44,707 nucleotides of DNA. It comes from a virus. Below the pieces are notes generated by a model. That model saw nothing but the letters and a program-made list of their open reading frames with translations, ran no database searches and was not told the origin of the DNA. Below are positions 38,991 to 44,707 of the stretch, in pieces (the stretch's first letter is position 1; every line of letters begins with the position of its first letter). The stretch covers positions 1-44,707 of the IMG/VR virus record IMGVR_UViG_3300006802_000014. One strand, 5' to 3'. A program made the translations under genes and the position numbers.

Positions 38991-39370
38991 AGTAGGTCGG
39001 GCCGGTCTTCACTCGTCGAATCCGAGAACAGCCACAAGGCGAACCGCCACGCGAGATTCTGCAACAACTGCCGCAGCAACAGCCAGCCGATGGTCTCGAT
39101 CAAAATACCACATGTCGGGTCGGCTCGCATCTGGCGTTCCGTCGCCGCTGCCACTGTGTCCGCGACGAAGGGCGGTTGAAACCTCGCGGGCCGATGCGAC
39201 TTTCGTCCCCACCTCGCCGCTGCTCGTGCAGTGTGCCGACACAGAACCGGCAAATGAGCGCGAGCAACAAACGCCTCATCCTGCGACACTTCTTCCCCGC
39301 ACGCCACCCGGGTCGAGTTGTTGGCCCAGTAGTCGATCTCAAGCTGAGTCGCGAGTCCGTCAACGGTCAT
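38969..39370 (-). CDS. hypothetical protein with hydrophobic C-terminal segment
   Basis: 133 aa. It starts MTVDGLATQLEIDYWANNST. A hydrophobic stretch IGWLLLRQLLQNLAWRFALW may be membrane-active. It may be a helper of the lysis or exported genes upstream. Not recognised. Confidence 0.7.
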   Translation of the reverse strand: MTVDGLATQLEIDYWANNSTRVACGEEVSQDEAFVARAHLPVLCRHTARAAARWGRKSHRPARFQPPFVADTVAAATERQMRADPTCGILIETIGWLLLRQLLQNLAWRFALWLFSDSTSEDRPDLLCRMVAD

Positions 39371-40095
39371 TCGAGCGAAATCCTGATGGTCTTCCAATTC
39401 GTGGCGACTCGCACCTCGTTGCGGGGTGGTGACCAGACAGCACCCTCGACCCTGTAGCCGATCCCCAGGCCAAATTTCTCCACCGTTCCCCGAGGCGTCG
39501 GCGTGTCAAAAACGATCTTCGGCTCCGGCCCCGTCAGATCGTAACGCCCCCGGATCTCACCGACTTGCAGCGTAACGCCGTCCGTAACCGTCGCGGTCTG
39601 GGGCTGGTCTGGCGTGAACACAAACCGCCCGCCACGCCCGGCAAACCTGCGGATCGTCTCAACGGTCGACTCTGCCTCTGGGGCTCGCCGTGGGGCTGCT
39701 ACGGGCTCAGTGCGGGGATTCTTCTCGGCATACTGGGTGACAAGATGCTCGACCGTTGGGCGTCCCTGCCATCCGACTACCTGCCACCACTCCCCATTGG
39801 CACCCTGAAATTTCCATGTCGGCGTTGCCTCGCCTTCCAAAGGTGCCGTGCGAATGACCTGGAACGGAAACCCGTTGTCCCTCATCCACAATTCGGCTTG
39901 CTGGCACGGCCCGCATGCCTTGCTCGTGACCATCCAGACGCGGGGAAGCGCCGGCGCGAGCAGGGGGGCTGATGACGTACCCCCCTCCGCTGTAATCGGT
40001 GCCCGGGGGTGAGTAGTCCCCGTTTGTCCCCGTGTCTGGATTGGCCCCGGGTCCGTAAACTGGCCGAGGGCTGCCAAAAGGATGATCGTCTTCAC
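39367..40095 (-). CDS. exported thioredoxin-fold protein
   Basis: 242 aa from GTG in GTGA overlap. Signal-like N-terminus MKTIILLAALGQFTDPG. Thioredoxin domain: VWMVTSKACGPCQQAELWMR with CGPC active site, then a central ATPTWKF strand. It could catalyse disulfide formation or reduction in the envelope, perhaps on the protease next to it. The C-terminal part is strand-rich and unassigned. Confidence 0.75.
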   Translation of the reverse strand: MKTIILLAALGQFTDPGPIQTRGQTGTTHPRAPITAEGGTSSAPLLAPALPRVWMVTSKACGPCQQAELWMRDNGFPFQVIRTAPLEGEATPTWKFQGANGEWWQVVGWQGRPTVEHLVTQYAEKNPRTEPVAAPRRAPEAESTVETIRRFAGRGGRFVFTPDQPQTATVTDGVTLQVGEIRGRYDLTGPEPKIVFDTPTPRGTVEKFGLGIGYRVEGAVWSPPRNEVRVATNWKTIRISLE

Positions 40096-40904
40096 GCCAT
40101 GAATCCTTGCCAGTTGAATTTGCGGGGTTTGAATCCCTGCACGCCGCTCACCGTGTACGCGCCGAAGGGCTGCGAAAGTAGTTGCGTCATCGTGTCGACG
40201 GTGACCGCGAACCACCCGCGATCCCCCCACCGCTCCCCGTGAGAATTGGCCACCCAAATCAAACCCTTGGACCGCTCGTAGTCGACCGCGCACACAGCAT
40301 GGCCGCCGAGGGACCGACCAGCCGGAACACGGTCGATGATCCCGCCCCGATACTCGACCATTTGCCCCGTCCAGTACATCCCGAAGACGGTCGCTCCGAT
40401 CCCTGCCCCAAGCCGTTGGATCACCTCCTCCCCCGTGTTGGCTCTTGCGACGGATTGCACACGATGTTGCCCAGCCCGTCCTAAGAGATCCTGCGGTAGT
40501 TCACGGTCGAACGCCTCGCCCTGTCGCCAGTAAGGAAACTCGCTCTCCAGCACGGCACCCACGTCCCGCGATGCCATCACGCCCGCTTCGATGCTCACGC
40601 CGTTGTCGCCACGATAGAGGGTCTGCGCCCAATCGAGGGCCGCCAGATAGGACCAGCGGGCCGACAGGTCCTCCGGCTGCGACTGGAACGCCAAGTCAAA
40701 CAGCCGCGACAGCTCAAGGGCCTTGTCGACGGCATTCCCGCAGCAGCTATTCCGCAGCCCCTGATCGTTCACCCGCAACCACCGCCTCGCGTTCAGCGTC
40801 TCGGGGATGTCCCCATCGAATGCAGGCGGAGCACTGCAGACCGAGTCGACCAGACCGATCTCGGCGGATGATGCCTCAAGGCAGCCCAACCCGTGCTCAG
40901 ACAT
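40092..40904 (-). CDS. papain-like cysteine protease
   Basis: 270 aa. The C1A-like set is present: Gln 48 with Cys 54 (DQGLRNSCCGNA), His 202 (LGGHAVCAVDYE), and Asn 220 (WVANSHGERWGDRGW), the order and spacing of papain-family enzymes. No signal peptide. It lies between probable lysis genes and the exported thioredoxin-like gene. It may be a lytic enzyme acting on a protein-rich wall, an intracellular protease or a virion processing enzyme. Confidence 0.8.
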   Translation of the reverse strand: MSEHGLGCLEASSAEIGLVDSVCSAPPAFDGDIPETLNARRWLRVNDQGLRNSCCGNAVDKALELSRLFDLAFQSQPEDLSARWSYLAALDWAQTLYRGDNGVSIEAGVMASRDVGAVLESEFPYWRQGEAFDRELPQDLLGRAGQHRVQSVARANTGEEVIQRLGAGIGATVFGMYWTGQMVEYRGGIIDRVPAGRSLGGHAVCAVDYERSKGLIWVANSHGERWGDRGWFAVTVDTMTQLLSQPFGAYTVSGVQGFKPRKFNWQGFMA

Positions 40905-41151
40905 TCGCCGCCCCCTTCATGTGCTCGACCATGTCGCCCATCGACAGCGGCTTGCGGATCAGCAACTCAGTTCCGCTCCGCCGCCACCAGAAGTGATCGC
41001 CCGGCTGAAGTCCCGCATCGATCAATAGGACCGTGGGAAGCCTGCTCGGCCACATGGACTCATCGGAAAACAGCACAACTTCCGAATTTCCATCGCTCCG
41101 ATCTGATCGGTAGTCCCCGGTAAACCACTCGACGCCATCAAAATCACTCAT
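40897..41151 (-). CDS. hypothetical protein
   Basis: 84 aa; not recognised. It reads WFTGDYRSDRSDGNSEVVLF, then AGLQPGDHFWWRRSGTELLI. Overlaps both neighbours by eight bases. Confidence 0.75.
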   Translation of the reverse strand: MSDFDGVEWFTGDYRSDRSDGNSEVVLFSDESMWPSRLPTVLLIDAGLQPGDHFWWRRSGTELLIRKPLSMGDMVEHMKGAANV

Positions 41152-41503
41152 CAGCCCACCCCCGCGAAAGGCTCATCAGCACCGACCGCCACCGCTCGCG
41201 ATCCCATCGTTCCTGCTCCCCGGCAGCCCGGAGAATCGCCGCCTCAAGCCGCTCGTTGGCCACCCGCCGCGCCTCGACCTGCTCACCCCGCCATGCCTCA
41301 GCCGCCTTGGCCCAGTCCCCCGGGTCGGTCTCGGATGTTCGGGCTGCTCGCTCGCTCAACTCGCGGAACAGGGTCTGACGGAATTCCCGGGCCGCTTGCT
41401 CCACCTCATCCCGTGCAGGCGGGGGGGTTGTGTCGCGCGAGGAGTCTCGCACGGGAGCACACCCGAGGACCGCCAGCAGGAGGACGATGAGGCAGAGTCT
41501 CAC
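41144..41503 (-). CDS. lipoprotein, possible spanin-like
   Basis: 119 aa from GTG (GTGA). Signal MRLCLIVLLLAVLGC with lipobox LAVLGC (Cys about 15), then a long helical Glu/Arg-rich segment. Topology resembles outer-membrane spanin partners, but a matching inner-membrane Rz-like gene was not found. Lysis role is possible. Confidence 0.75.
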   Translation of the reverse strand: MRLCLIVLLLAVLGCAPVRDSSRDTTPPPARDEVEQAAREFRQTLFRELSERAARTSETDPGDWAKAAEAWRGEQVEARRVANERLEAAILRAAGEQERWDRERWRSVLMSLSRGWADE

Positions 41504-41826
41504 GGCTTGGGGCTCTCCGGATTGGTCGCTTGCCACGCCTTGACGACAGCCGTAAGCCGGTCCCACTCGCACGCAACCGCCAACTCGTAGACGCTCTGGC
41601 ACACCTCGCGATGCCCCGGGCTGCCCGGCTTGGCAGTGTCTCCCGAGGGCTTCCCAAGAAACGCCTGCCCCACACCGCCAGCCGCAGCCAGCAATGCGGG
41701 AATGCCAGCCCAGACCGCGATCTCCCCGGGACTGCCGTCGGCCGTAGTGAGGCGACCGAGGTTCCCCGAGGCGATTGCAGTCATGAGCACTGACAATGCT
41801 TGTGTGATCAGTCTAGGCCAGTTCAT
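41500..41826 (-). CDS. membrane protein, possible holin-type
   Basis: 108 aa. It has hydrophobic segments (ITQALSVLMTAIASGNLG and EIAVWAGIPALLAAAGG) and a polar C-terminus with two Cys. It may be a holin or antiholin by position. ATGA-coupled. Confidence 0.65.
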   Translation of the reverse strand: MNWPRLITQALSVLMTAIASGNLGRLTTADGSPGEIAVWAGIPALLAAAGGVGQAFLGKPSGDTAKPGSPGHREVCQSVYELAVACEWDRLTAVVKAWQATNPESPKP

Positions 41827-42035
41827 GGCGTCGGGCTCGGCGGGGGCGGAGTCGGCACGATTGGCGACGGGGGGCCGACGATGGCCAGCGCCGCCAGAAT
41901 GTCGATCACCCGTTGCATGATGGCGTTGGCAACTTCTTGGATCTTCGGGTTATTGGACGCGGGCGGAATTCCTGCCGGGGGCGGGAGGGCCGACAGTGCC
42001 TGTCGCAGACCGGTTTCAACTTGCTCGGATGTCAT
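41823..42035 (-). CDS. small protein with Pro-rich tail
   Basis: 70 aa. One hydrophobic helix (VIDILAALAIVG) then a Pro-rich end (PPSPIVPTPPPPSPTP). ATGA-coupled to the neighbours in the lysis-like group. Confidence 0.65.
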   Translation of the reverse strand: MTSEQVETGLRQALSALPPPAGIPPASNNPKIQEVANAIMQRVIDILAALAIVGPPSPIVPTPPPPSPTP

Positions 42036-42388
42036 GCCTTTGGCTTCCAGTTTGCGCAGGATTGGTGAAGTTCTTTGATGTCCCGCTGGACCGTCTGATG
42101 CTGCTGCTCTAGTCGGTCGATTGCCCCCTCCAGCTTCGCGATCAGACTGTTATGCCGGTCCGCAGCCTCGACCACCTTGGGGCCGAGGTTGACCACCGCC
42201 CACCGGATCGCGTACCCCAGAATCCCGATCAGGCCCACGTTCAACACGTCCCTCAGGGCCTCGAATACGGCACCGGGTGAGACAGCCGCCACACCACCAC
42301 CGCCGCCATCCGTGACCGTCGCCAGCACGGGAGCGACCTGCGCGAGCATCGCCACAGACAGCGCCACGAGGGTGATCACCGTGTTCAC
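42032..42388 (-). CDS. two-span membrane protein with coiled coil
   Basis: 118 aa. TM1 VITLVALSVAMLAQVAPVLA and TM2 about VLNVGLIGILGYAIRWAV, then a C-terminal coiled coil (AKLEGAIDRLEQQHQTVQRD). GTG start in GTGA. Holin or spanin-like features, not a recognised family. Confidence 0.65.
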   Translation of the reverse strand: MNTVITLVALSVAMLAQVAPVLATVTDGGGGGVAAVSPGAVFEALRDVLNVGLIGILGYAIRWAVVNLGPKVVEAADRHNSLIAKLEGAIDRLEQQHQTVQRDIKELHQSCANWKPKA

Positions 42389-42630
42389 TTCCCGGGCTCC
42401 ACCGGCACGACCGCCGTGCTGGTAGCCCACCGCCGCAGCAGATCGATAGCCGCTGTCACACCGACCGCCGCGATTGGCTGCCACGGCCCCAAGCCGAGGT
42501 GACCGAGATTCTCGGCCAACACGGTTAGCCCGGTCCCCGCCGCCATCTGCACCACGTGCAGCATCACCCGCCGCACGTCGTGGCCACTCAGTTTCCCCGC
42601 CTCACTCCCCACCACCGCTTGTGCTTCCAT
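42385..42630 (-). CDS. small membrane protein, possible holin
   Basis: 81 aa. Two hydrophobic segments (VMLHVVQMAAGTGLTVLAEN and PIAAVGVTAAIDLLRRWAT) in a short protein are typical of holin-like genes. GGTGGAGGT ribosome site. First of the coupled lysis-like group. Confidence 0.65.
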   Translation of the reverse strand: MEAQAVVGSEAGKLSGHDVRRVMLHVVQMAAGTGLTVLAENLGHLGLGPWQPIAAVGVTAAIDLLRRWATSTAVVPVEPGK

Positions 42631-42680
42631 CTCGGCACCTCCACCAGCGATTGTGGGCGAAGGGCGGGAACGCGTCAAGG

Positions 42681-42956
42681 TTATTCGGTTACCGCGAACC
42701 CAAGGGCAGCCATCTGGGAAAGTCGCCATTGCCGCAGCTTGTCGGGATCGCCCTGGACGAAAGCCCGCTGCTGCTCGGGGTCGCCCTGGGGAATCAGTGC
42801 CTCCAGCGTCTTCAGCCGGATCGCCGACATGTCCGGCTTCGCCCGGCTCTCGCTGCAACTGGTTCCGGCTGCCTCCCGCTTCCGCCTGTCGGCTGTCGGG
42901 GTCATCGACTGCGGGCCGGCGCGAAGCCTGCGGTAAAAGGTGCGGTCGCGGGTCAT
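42681..42956 (-). CDS. hypothetical protein
   Basis: 91 aa; not recognised. Basic N-terminus (MTRDRTFYRRLRAGPQSM) and helical C-terminus (RAFVQGDPDKLRQWRLSQM). ATG follows CGGAGGGAATGGAC and overlaps the upstream stop. Confidence 0.75.
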   Translation of the reverse strand: MTRDRTFYRRLRAGPQSMTPTADRRKREAAGTSCSESRAKPDMSAIRLKTLEALIPQGDPEQQRAFVQGDPDKLRQWRLSQMAALGFAVTE

Positions 42957-43198
42957 GTCCATTCCCTCCGGGCTTCGTCGACCAGCCCACGAATCTTCTG
43001 AGGCGTGCGGATCGTCTCCCACACCTTGACGCCGTCCTGCTTGGCAAGTCGGCAGAATTCAAACTGTGCCACCAGAATTGTTTCGTCCTCCTCCGGATCG
43101 TAGACAGCCCAGATGAATCGCCGGATCAGGTACGACGCCCCGCGAAGGACCACATCGCGGACGCGGTAGCCTGCCAAGATGGGTTTGATGCGCTTCAC
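42953..43198 (-). CDS. hypothetical protein
   Basis: 81 aa; not recognised. A strand pair (YRVRDVVLRGASYLIRRFIW) precedes an acidic turn and a helical end. ATGA overlap with 43195-43395. Confidence 0.75.
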   Translation of the reverse strand: MKRIKPILAGYRVRDVVLRGASYLIRRFIWAVYDPEEDETILVAQFEFCRLAKQDGVKVWETIRTPQKIRGLVDEARREWT

Positions 43199-43395
43199 TG
43201 CTGACCCTCCTTATGAATCCGCTCGGCCAGAGTCCGCATCACTGCGATGATCTCCCGTCTGTGCTCGGGAAGGATGTCCTTGGTACTGGCCGGAAGTTGC
43301 TGCGTGTCGTTGATTACTTCGTTCACCGCAACGGTTACCTGCACGACAAACTTTCGCCCATTCGTGCTGTAGGTGCCGCTTAACTCAGCCCGCAT
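43195..43395 (-). CDS. hypothetical protein
   Basis: 66 aa; not recognised. It starts MRAELSGTYSTNGRKFVVQV. GGAG lies six bases before ATG. It overlaps the end of the upstream zinc protein gene by 11 bases. Confidence 0.75.
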   Translation of the reverse strand: MRAELSGTYSTNGRKFVVQVTVAVNEVINDTQQLPASTKDILPEHRREIIAVMRTLAERIHKEGQQ

Positions 43396-43759
43396 TGCCT
43401 GCTCCTTCCATCTTCCAATCGTCCGGCCCCAGCTTAAACAGCGCTCTGTTCGTGCTGTTGTCGCCCACCAGCTTCTGCCGCCATTCCCTGCGCTCATCCC
43501 CGAGGTAGTCGCCCAGGTAGATCTCGGCAGATCGCTGGCAGCCGGGGCAGTCGGTTTTTCGTCGGGCCAAATCTGGCATCATGTCGACGGCCGCCGCTCG
43601 GAGTCGTTGCGCCGCCGTGTAGTGGTGTCCTGTGTACGGTGGCGGATCGGCGAACACGGGCAGCCGACTCGCCGCAAATGCCGCGTTCCACAACTGACAC
43701 CACCGGCAAGATCGCTCGTTGGCTCCCGCGTTCTGGTTGCTCTGGGGGGCTGTGGTCAC
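43385..43759 (-). CDS. zinc-motif protein, hypothetical
   Basis: 124 aa from GTG. Two Cys pairs, CRWC and CPGC, may bind zinc. The start overlaps, as GTGA, a TGA that ends the frame beyond the amber codon at 43870, indicating that frame is translated. Function unknown. Confidence 0.75.
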   Translation of the reverse strand: MTTAPQSNQNAGANERSCRWCQLWNAAFAASRLPVFADPPPYTGHHYTAAQRLRAAAVDMMPDLARRKTDCPGCQRSAEIYLGDYLGDERREWRQKLVGDNSTNRALFKLGPDDWKMEGAGNAG

Positions 43760-43935
43760 TTCTTCACCTTCGGCTTGGCCTGCACTAACCGCACTTCGAC
43801 TGGGGCAAGATCTGCCGGCTCCTCCTCGGGCTCCAACAGGATGTAATCCGCAAAGTCGCCCGGCAGCTTCTAGCCGATGTACTCGATGTCCCCGTCTGGC
43901 GGGGGCTCGGGGAACAGGGTTTTCTGTCTGCTCAC
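43756..43935 (-). pseudogene. small gene interrupted by in-frame TAG
   Basis: The frame starts at GTG 43935 (GTGA with the upstream gene), runs 21 codons (MSRQKTLFPEPPPDGDIEYI-G), meets TAG at 43870-43872, and continues 37 codons (KLPGDFADYILLEPEEEPAD...) to TGA 43756-43758, which overlaps the next GTG. Both ends keep the coupling used by all neighbours, so the original gene was 58 residues plus one codon. This may be a nonsense mutation, a sequencing error or suppressed readthrough. Confidence 0.7.
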
Positions 43936-44195
43936 GATTCGCTCCTGATCACGTTCCCCTGCTCGTCGTACTTGGGCCACGCGATCGCATCGAGGTCCAA
44001 ACAACCGTGCCAATAGTCGTCCCATTGCTCCGGCGTCCACGACTCCGTGACCTCCAGACACTCGGGGTGGAACCAGTCCGGCCCGTCGAAATCCGTCGTG
44101 TTTTCGCAGCAGGTCCAGCCCTTGCGAATCGTTCCCCAGCACAGTTGACAGCTCACGTCTTCCTCGGCTGTGTGCTCATGCCATTCAATGCTCAC
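43932..44195 (-). CDS. zinc-ribbon-like protein
   Basis: 87 aa from GTG (GTGA). C-x2-C near residue 15 (CQLCWG) with a later CC and HPEC suggests a treble-clef-like zinc site. The C-terminal half is acidic and Trp-rich (WTPEQWDDYWHGCLDLD). No function assigned. Confidence 0.75.
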   Translation of the reverse strand: MSIEWHEHTAEEDVSCQLCWGTIRKGWTCCENTTDFDGPDWFHPECLEVTESWTPEQWDDYWHGCLDLDAIAWPKYDEQGNVIRSES

Positions 44196-44464
44196 GACTG
44201 CCCCTCCCCGTCGGCCATTGCTCGGCAGAATTGCTGCCATGTTCCCCTGAAATTCAACACAGCTTCGATCGATCCATGGTCGCCCGCCAGTTCGTGTTCT
44301 GACATGTCACCGCCGCCATCTGCGTAGGCCGTGTTACCAATTCGCACGGCCACCGCATCGTCACGAACCAGGTCGAAAACTTCCTCGAATGTCAGCCGCA
44401 CACCCCGCCCGCCTTGGATTGCCTCAAACAACCTCTGCTCGACTGATTTTGGCTTATCGCTCAC
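44192..44464 (-). CDS. hypothetical protein
   Basis: 90 aa; not recognised. It starts MSDKPKSVEQRLFEAIQGGR and ends ADGEGQS, the same tail as the next gene upstream. A 26-bp repeat (44190-44215 and 44459-44484) covers both tails. Confidence 0.75.
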   Translation of the reverse strand: MSDKPKSVEQRLFEAIQGGRGVRLTFEEVFDLVRDDAVAVRIGNTAYADGGGDMSEHELAGDHGSIEAVLNFRGTWQQFCRAMADGEGQS

Positions 44465-44697
44465 GACTGCCCCTCCCCGTCGGCTCCGACACTGTCGCTG
44501 ATCGGCTCGGTCACCTCTGCGAACTTCTCCACAAACGCAAACTTCTCAATGACCTTGTCGACCATCTCCTCCTTGTTTGCCAGCACTGCGATGGCCATCA
44601 CGCCGAGTGCTGCCTGATGCTCTCTGGACATGTCCGAAAGGTCGGCGTTGGTAAGCACGGTCTTCAGCAGCCTGATTGCGCGATCTTGCTTGCTCAT
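44461..44697 (-). CDS. hypothetical protein coupled across the genome ends
   Basis: 78 aa; not recognised. It starts MSKQDRAIRLLKTVLTNADL and has a helical body. C-terminal TEPISDSV resembles TEPIDDSV of the 423-aa gene. Its ATG overlaps that gene's stop when the ends are joined. Confidence 0.8.
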   Translation of the reverse strand: MSKQDRAIRLLKTVLTNADLSDMSREHQAALGVMAIAVLANKEEMVDKVIEKFAFVEKFAEVTEPISDSVGADGEGQS

Positions 44698-44707
44698 GGC
44701 CGCACCT
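44585..44707. repeat. terminal direct repeat, right copy
   Basis: Identical to 1-123. See left copy. Confidence 0.95.

Noticed and set aside
43870-43872. General reassignment of TAG in this phage
   Set aside because: All large structural and replication genes are open in the standard code and several genes end normally in TAG, so only a local amber event is supported.

Overview
The window is a complete, probably circular or circularly permuted, genome of a tailed double-stranded DNA phage (Caudoviricetes) with a long non-contractile (siphovirus-like) tail. The first 123 bases repeat exactly as the last 123. A stop/start overlap (ATGA) between the 423-aa gene at the left edge and the 78-aa gene at the right edge falls inside this repeat, so one operon runs across the ends. 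Without the repeat the circle is 44,584 bp. The DNA is GC-rich. The host cannot be read from the sequence. A high-GC Gram-negative is likely because there are lipobox lipoproteins and signal peptides; a planctomycete is only a guess.

Layout. (1) About 1 kb at 11360-12361 is a divergent control region with a leftward promoter, a strong rightward promoter, a terminator and a 49-nt tRNA-like hairpin structure. (2) Leftward from 11359 to 1 is an early/accessory and DNA-metabolism operon: small unknown genes, a ribbon-helix-helix regulator, a CsrA homologue, three unusual tRNA-like elements, a secreted protein, an ERF annealing protein, a ParB-like protein with an attenuator-like leader, an SF2 helicase, HNH and DUF1064-type nucleases, an Xre regulator and a four-repeat protein. 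(3) It continues across the ends (44697 to about 41000) with small coupled genes, one interrupted by an amber codon, then membrane proteins and a lipoprotein that look like a lysis region, a papain-like protease and an exported thioredoxin-like protein. (4) From 39370 to 17155 is the virion block: tail fibre and accessory genes, a second ParB-like protein with a cytosine methyltransferase, terminase subunits, portal, minor head protein, prohead protease, major capsid protein, head-tail joining genes, tail tube, frameshifted tail assembly chaperone, tape measure and tail tip. (5) Rightward from 12362 to 17165 is a block of small genes: eight ATGA-coupled paralogues or fusions, then four promoter/gene/terminator cassettes, then an excisionase-like HTH protein and a lipoprotein. 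It meets the tail genes end to end at 17155-17165.

No integrase, DNA polymerase or primase was recognised, so the phage probably replicates with host enzymes plus its helicase and annealing protein. Most genes are joined by 1-4 base stop/start overlaps (ATGA, GTGA, TAATG), which was used to choose many starts, including GTG starts. The most unusual part is 8900-11360, where a phage CsrA gene lies among tRNA-like RNAs that carry GGA hairpin loops.
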